From: Cadophora sp. MPI-SDFR-AT-0126
Lineage: Eukaryota > Ascomycota > Leotiomycetes > Helotiales > Ploettnerulaceae
NCBI GenBank assembly: GCA_020747065.1
Contig: JAGMVK010000004.1
Location: 620,001 to 684,000, forward strand
Direction: 5' to 3'
DNA length: 64,000 bases
The number at the start of each line of letters is the position of its first letter. Position 1 is the stretch's first letter. Shown here piece after piece: positions 56,750-64,000 of this stretch. Below the pieces are notes generated by a model. It saw nothing but the letters and a program-made list of their open reading frames with translations, ran no database searches and was not told where the DNA came from. The translations under genes were made by a program, and so were the position numbers.

Positions 56750-56910
56750 CTACACAAATAGCAATTAGTTTCGAATGAGTGCTGCGATCTTGGATTGAGG
56801 GGTTATACTGTCCGTAGGAATGTAACAGCGGAAGTGCTATCTACCAAAGTAGTAAGTATCGATAGACGGCTATCAAACTTCGTCTCTCGATCCAGCGGGC
56901 ATCGCTCTGC

Positions 56911-58755
56911 CTACTCCAAGTGTATATCATCCCATCTGAAATCGGGCAAAAGCAAGGCCTCGCCATCCATGAAACCTTGGATCCAACATTCTCCAACTAG
57001 CATGAATCTACCATCTGGCTGCGGTCGAAGAACATACGGTATACGAGAGCCTTGGGCAATACAGATCTTATCACCGGACTCCGCTAGGTGCGGAACCCAC
57101 GCGAAGCGATCCAAAGTCGTCAGGCAGAAGAAACGATACCGCGCCCATCGGGAATAAATCGCTGTAAAATTTGCATCACCGGCCAGGATCTCCTCTTGCT
57201 GTCCGCTGCCCCCAGAGCCGTGTATGACTCTGCGAACGTATCTGTCGAAACTTACGTGCTGTGTGGGAGGCGCGGGAGTATCTCCAATGCTTAGCTCGAA
57301 AGTCATAGCCGCGCAGAATCGCCGATATCTGTCGTCTCCAAAATGCAAAGTCTTGCATTTGGCGATTGTAACTGCTTCGATTAGGGACTGGCGTCTTCCT
57401 CTCGAAGTCGCAGTATTCAGCCAGCGATCGCCTCTGGTTTGAAGGCTGTCTATAATGCAGCCTTTCAGCTGAAGGATATTCTCAGCTCCAATCGACCAAC
57501 ATGCACTGTTCTCAGGCGTCATCTCCAATGCGCCAATCCCAGAAGCCTTGAAGTGAACAACATGTAGAAAAGTCACCGGTAGTCCAGTGGGCGGCATGTT
57601 GGATAGTCGGGGCGGAGTATCCCACGGTCCACTTAATTCCACCGAGTCGAGCCCAGCCATGTCGGGCGCAACAGTCCATGAGGGTAGCTTAAATCTTGTC
57701 TCCGAGACACCGCGAGCGACTGACAGGAGAGCGAGACTTGAAAATGAAGTGAGAGCCCAGGAAGCGAAAGACATGAAGGTCTCATCGACAGTTGAAGTGT
57801 AATCAGCAGAAAATCCAGGAGTTGTGGTCAGACTGAGAATTGCGTATAATCGATCCCTTGGATCGGTGAAGAATTGGCGTTCGGTTTGACGAATCAACTC
57901 GAGAATTTGGGGGAATCGAAGTGGACTCGGTCCATTGGTAGGGTTTCCGTCTGGACTTCGTTGTTGTCTTTGATAATCATCCCTGATGCTATCCATGTCC
58001 AAAAGATTACATAGACCATGGAAATTGTATCTCTCTTGAAACAGAGAACCTTGTTCGAGATTTATGAAGTTAAGTAAGACGGAAATAAATTCGTACATCG
58101 ACATTGCTGCTGCCCCAAAGACGAGCTGTATGTTTCTTCCCAGTGCAAATTCCTGAACAACCCAGAGGCGGTAGAAATATGGGCTGCTGAAGATGGGTGC
58201 TATCATGTCGATGAAATTCATGTACCATTCTTCAAAAGTCTCGCAGCCCTCGTGCTGATATGCCCAGAGGACTTGTTGACGGATTTCCTCATTCGTCATC
58301 TCATTTCTTCTCAACACGGAGTTGTACAAGTAGGAAATTCGTCGGAAAGCATCAGCTGCACATTCGGTTTTATCTTCTCCCAGCCACACCAAGGTTCGCG
58401 TCGCGCTTGAATAGATCATGCCCATCAAAACAAGCTGATGATTCTTCTCAATGTCAGACCTCTGATGGATGCAGACGGCATCTGCCCAGATTGCAATCTC
58501 CTCATGCTCATGACGCAGATGCTGGAGAGCTGAGAAGAGGCTCTCTGTGATTGGGATAGAGCAATCCTCGGAGATGATCTCTCTCGGCTTGCTTGGATCT
58601 CCCCATGCGTATGAGATAGCATCATATTTGGGTTCATCGGAAAGAATTGCGTGCTTCAAGAGACATCTGAGCGGCTCGGAGCCACTGCCTGGAGCCAGGA
58701 TGAGAATTCGAAACTCCTCGGGAGTCGTGAGGCTTGAATATTCGTAAAGCTTCAT
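56911..58755 (-). CDS. Heterokaryon-incompatibility (HET) domain protein
   Basis: Intronless, 614 aa. The HET domain (PF06985-type) covers about residues 40-200: YDAISYAWGDPSKPREI, LFSALQHLRHEHEEIAIWAD, AVCIHQRSDIEKNHQLVLMG, MIYSSATRTLVWLGEDK, then a polar stretch and PYFYRLWVVQEFALGRN, the downstream HET signature. RDRLYAILSLTT and KLPSWTVAPDM follow. The C-terminal half ends with LRPQPDGRFMLVGECWIQGF and MDGEALLLPDF, usual for the family. HET proteins trigger cell death after non-self fusion in studied fungi; many paralogs have no known role. No NACHT or STAND domain is attached. It neighbours the RIP relic and a gene fragment, the accessory context in which HET genes often lie. Confidence 0.95.
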   Translation of the reverse strand: MKLYEYSSLTTPEEFRILILAPGSGSEPLRCLLKHAILSDEPKYDAISYAWGDPSKPREIISEDCSIPITESLFSALQHLRHEHEEIAIWADAVCIHQRSDIEKNHQLVLMGMIYSSATRTLVWLGEDKTECAADAFRRISYLYNSVLRRNEMTNEEIRQQVLWAYQHEGCETFEEWYMNFIDMIAPIFSSPYFYRLWVVQEFALGRNIQLVFGAAAMSMYEFISVLLNFINLEQGSLFQERYNFHGLCNLLDMDSIRDDYQRQQRSPDGNPTNGPSPLRFPQILELIRQTERQFFTDPRDRLYAILSLTTTPGFSADYTSTVDETFMSFASWALTSFSSLALLSVARGVSETRFKLPSWTVAPDMAGLDSVELSGPWDTPPRLSNMPPTGLPVTFLHVVHFKASGIGALEMTPENSACWSIGAENILQLKGCIIDSLQTRGDRWLNTATSRGRRQSLIEAVTIAKCKTLHFGDDRYRRFCAAMTFELSIGDTPAPPTQHVSFDRYVRRVIHGSGGSGQQEEILAGDANFTAIYSRWARYRFFCLTTLDRFAWVPHLAESGDKICIAQGSRIPYVLRPQPDGRFMLVGECWIQGFMDGEALLLPDFRWDDIHLE

Positions 58756-59396
58756 TTCAGTAACAAACTGATAATTTTATCAAGAAACTGGTAGGTGTAG
58801 ATCTCAACCTGCTCAAATAAAGGAAGAAAAATGTGATTGTTAGAGTCAGCAGCCTTGGATGCTTTGGACAGACAGCGACTGCTCAATAACTCAGAGTGTG
58901 ACTAGGCTGGCTGCTGGAAATGCACCTCAGCCGCACTCGAATAAGAACCTTGAACTTACTGGTTAAGAAAGAGACACTTCTCCCCGAATTCTGGCACTTC
59001 TGTGACCCTCAAAAGCCATCTTAGCTCTTGCTTAGCTCTTGAGATCCTCTTACACGAGCTTCAACATGACTACAGAAGTGAAAGGCTCATGAGGCTAGCG
59101 ATGTCAACTTTTGTGGTCACTTGTAAGCCTCTGCAGCTGCTCTCTGCCAATTGGAGTGGCCTTGAACAACTGAAGAGGTTTTTCTGCACATCGCAATTCG
59201 AGAAACTGAATCGTTAGTTTGAGAATATCGCTGTTGGGACAGTCAAATGCTACAGAACAATTTCTGGACGTGACAGCGACGAATGTCTTACGTAAGCATC
59301 CACTTACCAGATTGACCAGGAACAGCAGAGCATGCAACCTCAAAATCGCAGCGGCGAAGTCAACAAATCAGCCATTGCAACGCCAACTCACACACA
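58756..59396. promoter_or_regulatory. Divergent intergenic region, HET / mic19
   Basis: 641 bp between head-to-head start codons; no specific element recognised. Confidence 0.5.
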
Positions 59397-60037
59397 ATGG
59401 GATCCGGATCTTCCAAGCCGGATACAGCTCCCAAGACACAAGTCTGGACCAGGTTCGTAGCAATTACCCGATCAACCTGCTCACGCAACAAGCTAATAGT
59501 TAACAGCGAAACGCCCGTCCGGTTCTCGCAGGGCTTGGTAGATTCTTTGCAATCAAGCTCTGAGGTATGTGGACTTGTTGTTTAATGGGGATAGACCAAT
59601 TGCTTATCAGATGGGATTTACAGACAGATTCGACACGCGCCAAAACCCTCGAACTCCACATCCAATCTCGAGTCTCGGAAGAACTCAAGAAGCTGCAAGA
59701 CAAAGCCGCAAAAGACTTCGAAGAGCTCTCGGCCAAGATCTCCGCCGCCGAGGACTCCATCAAGAACAAAGCGTCCGAGGGGAAATCAGAAGGCGATCAT
59801 CTGCGGCAGTTGGGACGCGAGGCGGTGCAGAATGATGTTGAGGGTCTGAGGAAGAAGCTCGAGCAGAGGAAGAAGCTTGCGGATGTGGATGAAGGGGTGG
59901 AGAAGGCGAAGAATGAGGTTGTTAAGTGCTTGAGGGCGAATGATAGAAGGCCGTTGGATTGCTGGAAGGAGGTCGAGACGTTTAAGCAGGAGGTTAGGAG
60001 GTTGGAGGGGGTCTGGGTGGAGAAGATTGTAAGGTGA
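59397..60037 (+). CDS. mic19: MICOS complex subunit Mic19
   Basis: 175 aa, exons 59397-59452, 59507-59564 and 59624-60037. The N terminus MGSGSSKPDTAPKTQ carries a Gly2/Ser6 myristoylation-type signal known in the family. Exon 2 gives SETPVRFSQGLVDSLQSSSE and exon 3 TDSTRAKTLELHIQSRVSEE, the DUF1690 signature. A long charged coiled coil (about residues 60-140) follows, then the C-terminal CHCH element VKCLRANDRRPLDCWKEVE with its CX10C spacing. Mic19 stabilises cristae junctions on the intermembrane-space side of the inner membrane. Convergent with tyw3, 154 bp between stops. Confidence 0.93.
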
Positions 60038-60191
60038 TCGATGTCTCTAGGATGGGTTCGGGAATGGTGGGCGACTGGACTGACTGTAGACTATATGTAT
60101 GATGAACAAGAGGAATTCATAGATGGATCACACGATTGAACATACAAGACGCAGAGAGCCATGAGTTGGACAGAAACTGTACGCCGAGAGG

Positions 60192-61295
60192 TTATGAATT
60201 CTGCTCTAAAGCATTCAGATCAAGTACCTCTTCAGCACTCTGAGTTATGGTCTCATTTGATTCTCTAGCTTGCCTCGCCTCCTCCGCTCTTCTCAACCCC
60301 TCTGCCCTCTTCCTCTCCCTTCTAAGCGCCGCATCCTCCCACTCCCCGCCATTTTCTCCCTTCTTACCATCCTTCCCAAGCTCAGAACCACTTACACTCA
60401 TCTCCATCAGCAGCGCCCGGAACCTTTCAATCCTCTTCGTGTTTTCCACAAACCGCTGATTCGAAACCTCGACCAAGTGCCTCAGCTGCCACTCAGGCAC
60501 CATACAGATTTCCGTGCCCTCACTCTCAAGTCCAATAACAGATTCAAGAGCCAGTCCCATGGAGCGTATCCCTACCATTGGAGTAGGTGGCTCGGAAGTG
60601 GAAGACGTTAGATTCAAGGCACCGCTTTCTCTGAAGCCTGCTTGGAGAGCAGCTGACAGGACGATTTGAGCTTGTTGAAGTGATGCCGTAAGGACATGAA
60701 GGATCTGTATATCATTATTAACAACCTCGTTTTTGCATTCCCCAGAATTACTGTAAAAAGAGCATAGGGTACTGGGGTAACAAACCATCGGCTCAAACTT
60801 AAAATGCACAAGTCTCCTCTCACCCACATGACTCTCCAACACCCCCCGTACTTCCTCATCACCACCTGCAAGTCTTTGCATACCCAGTAATTCTACCCAG
60901 CTACTCTTCCCTCCACAACTTCCACCCGAGATCTCCACAGGATCGTGGGAAACGAAAAGCCACCTCCCACCACCGCCCTTCCCACCTACACCAGCAGCCG
61001 TCCTCTCACTCTCACTCTCCCTTCCACCACTCTCGTCCACCTCTCCATTCACGTCCCCATCCGTTTCAATAGCCCTTCTCCTCCCCTCTAAAAATACTGA
61101 AATCCTCCCTGCACAACTACTAGTCGTGACACACCGTTCCAACCCATTAATCTCATCGATCAGCTCACGGATTCCGACATCGATCGAGCCTTTAGGTGAC
61201 AAGTCATCGTACTCTGAGATGGGGACTGAGAGTTGTTGGAGGATGCGGGATTTCTTGAGGAGGAATGAGGAAGGTGGCCCTGGTGGGTTGGTCAT
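60192..61295 (-). CDS. tyw3: tRNA wybutosine-synthesising protein 3 (Tyw3)
   Basis: SAM-dependent methyltransferase for the fourth step of wybutosine synthesis at position 37 of tRNA-Phe. Predicted 340 aa from exons 61295-60786 and 60704-60192. The stretch reads as one open frame of 367 codons, but the 81 nt between 60785 and 60705 start GTTTGT and end CAG, are stop-free and a multiple of three. Removing them joins KFEPM directly to ILHVLTASLQQAQIVLSAAL, as in the family. Other motifs: TTSSCAGRISVFLEG, WLFVSHDPV, LVHFKFEPM, GFRESGALN, and VEVSNQRFVENTKRIERFR. The N-terminal half has a Gly/Glu/Ser-rich loop and the C terminus is a charged helix. Confidence 0.92.
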   Translation of the reverse strand: MTNPPGPPSSFLLKKSRILQQLSVPISEYDDLSPKGSIDVGIRELIDEINGLERCVTTSSCAGRISVFLEGRRRAIETDGDVNGEVDESGGRESESERTAAGVGGKGGGGRWLFVSHDPVEISGGSCGGKSSWVELLGMQRLAGGDEEVRGVLESHVGERRLVHFKFEPMVCYPSTLCSFYSNSGECKNEVVNNDIQILHVLTASLQQAQIVLSAALQAGFRESGALNLTSSTSEPPTPMVGIRSMGLALESVIGLESEGTEICMVPEWQLRHLVEVSNQRFVENTKRIERFRALLMEMSVSGSELGKDGKKGENGGEWEDAALRRERKRAEGLRRAEEARQARESNETITQSAEEVLDLNALEQNS

Positions 61296-61818
61296 TTTGG
61301 AGTTTGAGGGTGTGTTGTGGTAAGAGGAGTGGAGAATTCGCTTGTGAGATGGAGATTTTGCTACTCGAGAGAGGCAGAAGCCGTAGTTTGGGAGGCGACA
61401 GCTAGCTTGCCAATGGAGAGAAGGGAGTTGGGCTGGAATTCACATATTTCTGCATTCATATTCTCTTATATTTCTCAATTCTGGCTCATTTCATCCACAA
61501 CTATACTGGCAGTCACTTAATTGCATTCAAGCCTTGATTCGAAGCGACTTTAGTCAAGGAGCTGGCGAGGATATACGGGAGCCAGTTTCACTACAGTAGT
61601 TCTACGTGTAAGTCTTGATTCTTGTTTGATTATTGGATGTTGATATTTAGCTCATGAGCCAAAGTCTCTATAACAAATAACTGATCAGGTATTGCTCCTG
61701 TCTCTCAGCCATTACTATCTCTAGAGGTGGAAAGCTTGCCTCAAGACACCCCATGCCAAAACGCCGATGAGCATCGCTTCGCATTGGGCTTTATAAATCA
61801 AAGTAAACAGCAGTCGCA
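61296..61818. other. Intergenic, tyw3 upstream
   Basis: 523 bp between the tyw3 start and the stop of the RBM42-like gene; nothing recognised. Confidence 0.45.
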
Positions 61819-62883
61819 CTATCCCAAAACCCTTAAACCACCCTTTGTCTTGCTGCCTGCCTTCTGAACACCAGCACCAGTCTTGTCCTTCTCGCCCTTG
61901 CCATTATTCTTCCCCTTATTCTTGCCCTTCCTCTGATCCTTCGGCGTGACAGCCTTGATCTCCGTAGTACTTCTCCTTAACAGAACCGGATGGCTTCCGA
62001 TGTACTTGCCCTGCATATCTCTTGCAGCCTGGAAGAAGTCATCTCCATCACTGAAACTGACAAACCCATATCCCTTGCTCTTGGTGGTTCTCTTATCCCG
62101 GATAACACGAGCCTTTTGGACAGATGGCCAGCGCGAGAATGCCTTTTGGAGTGATTCGTCTGTGACTTCACCAGCAAGATTGCCTACGAATAGCCGGTAA
62201 TGCGCAGGGTCCCATTCGAGGAGCGAGGAATCGGTCCAAGTAGATCCACCACCAGAACGAACAACGGTCTTAGTGTTGGTCTTCGCGTCGTTGACAACAG
62301 TAGCTACACCTGTGTCGTTATGTGCCGCGCTTGTCATAGCTGCATTGCTCATGCTGGGTCCATCAGCACGTCCCCCAAGTGGAGCAGCATTCGCTGAGGT
62401 CGCAGCACCTGACGTCTCACCAACTGGGTATCTTCTGACAATACCGGTATATCCACCAGAGGATGCTGTCGAGGCGTCTTTGCCAGCATATGCCGACTGC
62501 CATTGTGCAATCTGCGCTGCCATTTCAGGATCCTCGTCATAGCCTCTTCCTACTGCGCCGGGCGTCTGACTGGGAGGTGCGAATGGATTGCGGATTTGTG
62601 GTGCGGCACCATAGGCTGCTTCTGGTTGTGGTGGTGCAGAAAATCCATTATACGATTGCTGAGGGTACGCTGGTTGTGGATATGGGTTGTAGGCTGGTTG
62701 GGGGGCAGGAGCAGCTACAGATCTAGGCGCAAAGCCAGCGAAAGACGACGATGGCGCAGCACGTCCGGCATTGTAGGCAGGTTTGAAGGCTGGTGTAGAG
62801 GATGGCGGTGGTCGAGCAGGTAGAGATGGATGGGGTGAGGATGTGGATTTCGATGGGAGACCTGGAGGTGGGGGGTACGACAT
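61819..62883 (-). CDS. RBM42-like RRM RNA-binding protein
   Basis: Intronless, 354 aa from the ATG at 62883 (MSYPPPPGLPSK); the open frame extends 8 codons further up but without an ATG. The N-terminal 120 residues are Pro/Ala/Tyr/Gln-rich low complexity. A central conserved block has PEMAAQIAQWQSAYAG and VRSGGGSTWTDSSLLEWDPAH, then one RRM: YRLFVGNLAGEVTDESLQKAF (RNP2) and KSKGYGFVSFSDGDDFFQAA (RNP1), about residues 235-315. The C terminus is a Lys/Gly-rich basic tail (KDQRKGKNKGKNNGKGEKDK). The RRM placement and the WxDxSLLEWDP run match RBM42-type proteins, linked to splicing and mRNA metabolism elsewhere. Confidence 0.9.
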   Translation of the reverse strand: MSYPPPPGLPSKSTSSPHPSLPARPPPSSTPAFKPAYNAGRAAPSSSFAGFAPRSVAAPAPQPAYNPYPQPAYPQQSYNGFSAPPQPEAAYGAAPQIRNPFAPPSQTPGAVGRGYDEDPEMAAQIAQWQSAYAGKDASTASSGGYTGIVRRYPVGETSGAATSANAAPLGGRADGPSMSNAAMTSAAHNDTGVATVVNDAKTNTKTVVRSGGGSTWTDSSLLEWDPAHYRLFVGNLAGEVTDESLQKAFSRWPSVQKARVIRDKRTTKSKGYGFVSFSDGDDFFQAARDMQGKYIGSHPVLLRRSTTEIKAVTPKDQRKGKNKGKNNGKGEKDKTGAGVQKAGSKTKGGLRVLG

Positions 62884-63562
62884 GATGAATGATTGTACGT
62901 TTGCCACTTGAGATTGTTAGACGTACCTCTTGCGCTTGCTACGCAGTGGTTTCTTTCGTATCTCGTAGCAGGTGTTGTAGGTTTAAGTCGACGCGTTTGG
63001 CTGTGTTAAGATGTGAATTCAAAGATTGAAGTGAGGCTCTTGTGGTTCATGTCGATCAGTAAAATCGAGGCTTTGCCAAGCGCGGATCGGAAAATCCAGC
63101 CTCCGGTCAGGGAGGTGGTGCGTGGAATTCAATCTGTCACTGTCCTCAATTCAAGTTCAGAACAGTAATCAGACTGAAACCGACCAAATGAACTGAGAGT
63201 CATGAATTATTATTGATTGAATTCATGAAGAATGATGACAAGTACGAGCTTGACTACCGTATCTGCTATACCTAATACGCCCGTAAGATATCAACCTCTG
63301 TTCGTCACGATGCATCACGGGTAGAGCGCACGAGTGGAACATTCGAGACCTTGGTATTGGAAGGAAAGTAATCTACGGAGAAAATGCTCATGGAGAGCTG
63401 ACAAGATGACACCGCCCCTTCAGTTTCCTACTTGCGCCATCCTTATCGCCGAAGGAGGAAGAAAAGTTTTGAATATGAACAGTAGAATCCGATTCGGTCG
63501 TGTCAAAGAAATAGCCATAAAGTCACACTAGAGTGGATAGATCATCACCCAGCAAGATCAAA
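62884..63562. promoter_or_regulatory. Upstream region of the RBM42-like gene
   Basis: 679 bp carrying a 9-bp-arm inverted repeat at 63200-63228 and AT-rich sequence; no coding evidence. Confidence 0.45.
63200..63228. repeat. Inverted repeat, 9-bp arms, 11-nt loop
   Basis: TCATGAATT (63200-63208) pairs with AATTCATGA (63220-63228). Confidence 0.85.
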
Positions 63563-64000
63563 TCACTCTTTCAGCTCGTGCTGATCCCCAAACAGGCCAC
63601 TGTCGTTCTTCGGTGACCTATCTGTCTTCTTTGCTGGTGTCTCCTCCATCACAGCAGTGAGACTGCTGTTACTGGATTGACGGAGATTTGGCGGAGGGTC
63701 GCTGAAAGGACCTTGATCGATTGCTGGGGTATCATCGATGATAGTGATAGCATTCGAGTCTCGAGTGAGAGCGCTGGCCCGTGGAGTCATTTCGCCATCC
63801 GACACAGATGGAGCCGGAGTTCCTTTCTTCTGTGCACTCACAACTTTGACCACTTGAGGTCTGACTTGTGTAGCTGTGTTGGCGTTGTTCAGGAAGGTAG
63901 ATCCGACACTGAAAGCAGGACTAGGAGGTCCACCAGGACCAAATCTGCTGTAGTCGACAGAGGGCACAGGTGGTGTCATTTCTCCAGAAGATTGTCCATT
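63563..64000 (-). CDS. 3' end of an unrecognised Ser/Pro/Thr-rich protein (partial)
   Basis: The open frame enters from beyond the right edge and ends at the stop at 63563; about 145 codons are visible. The sequence is low complexity, Ser/Thr/Pro/Asn-rich with repeated GEMTPP/GEMTPR-type elements, a short hydrophobic TRDSNAITIIDDTPA patch and an acidic end (FGDQHELKE). No domain is visible in this part. It looks like a disordered C-terminal tail of a larger fungal protein; the ATG at 63979 is probably internal because the frame continues upstream. Confidence 0.65.
   Translation of the reverse strand, partial: NGQSSGEMTPPVPSVDYSRFGPGGPPSPAFSVGSTFLNNANTATQVRPQVVKVVSAQKKGTPAPSVSDGEMTPRASALTRDSNAITIIDDTPAIDQGPFSDPPPNLRQSSNSSLTAVMEETPAKKTDRSPKNDSGLFGDQHELKE

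Overview
This window is nuclear DNA of a filamentous ascomycete (Pezizomycotina). The evidence is short spliceosomal introns (mostly about 45-300 nt, GTAAGT/GTATGT-type donors, CAG/TAG acceptors, CTAAC-like branch sites) and a gene set including a HET-domain protein, NAD formate dehydrogenase, mannitol-1-phosphate dehydrogenase, a BIM1/X325 copper protein and fungal SAGA subunits. Gene content suggests Leotiomycetes (Helotiales-like), but that is an inference. Nothing prokaryotic, no CRISPR and no convincing tRNA was seen. Exon coordinates were worked out by hand from splice motifs, reading phase and family knowledge.

Layout. 1-21 kb: spt8 (-), a PNPOx-like flavoprotein (+), PLP synthase pdx1 (-), a membrane desaturase (-), urease accessory ureG (-), a DMT-type transporter (-), a membrane-anchored GNAT (+), a mitochondrial oxoglutarate/malate-type carrier (-), histone chaperone rtt106 (-) and an MDR oxidoreductase (-). 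21-37 kb: a TMEM115-like protein (+), a CIA30 complex I assembly factor (+), a triose-phosphate-type transporter (-), two type II membrane glycosyltransferase-like proteins (+) flanking a NIT2-type omega-amidase (+), spt3 (+) and a cytochrome P450 (+). 37-51.4 kb: formate dehydrogenase (-), NatC catalytic subunit NAA30 (+), a BIM1-like GPI copper protein (+), folylpolyglutamate synthase (-), an SLC35C2-like transporter (+) and mannitol-1-phosphate dehydrogenase (-).

51.4-59 kb differs from the rest. It is gene-poor, with simple repeats, then an AT-richer stretch (about 54.54-56.1 kb) where one reading frame can be followed for over 1 kb although broken by about 27 stops, nearly all TAG/TAA. 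This looks like an ORF inactivated by RIP. Beside it lie a frameshifted fragment of an unrecognised gene and an intact HET gene, so I read the segment as an accessory island. From 59.4 kb housekeeping genes resume: MIC19 (+), TYW3 (-), an RBM42-like RRM protein (-) and the 3' end of an unrecognised gene (-) running off the right edge.

Functional links: spt3 and spt8 encode the two TBP-regulating subunits of SAGA and rtt106 is a chromatin chaperone; pdx1 and the PNPOx-like gene are convergent neighbours with a possible vitamin B6 link; the carrier, CIA30, MIC19, formate dehydrogenase and probably isoforms of the omega-amidase and folylpolyglutamate synthase act in mitochondria. Many genes run from C-rich at the 5' end to G-rich at the 3' end of the coding strand, a strong compositional flip that also creates long spurious antisense ORFs.
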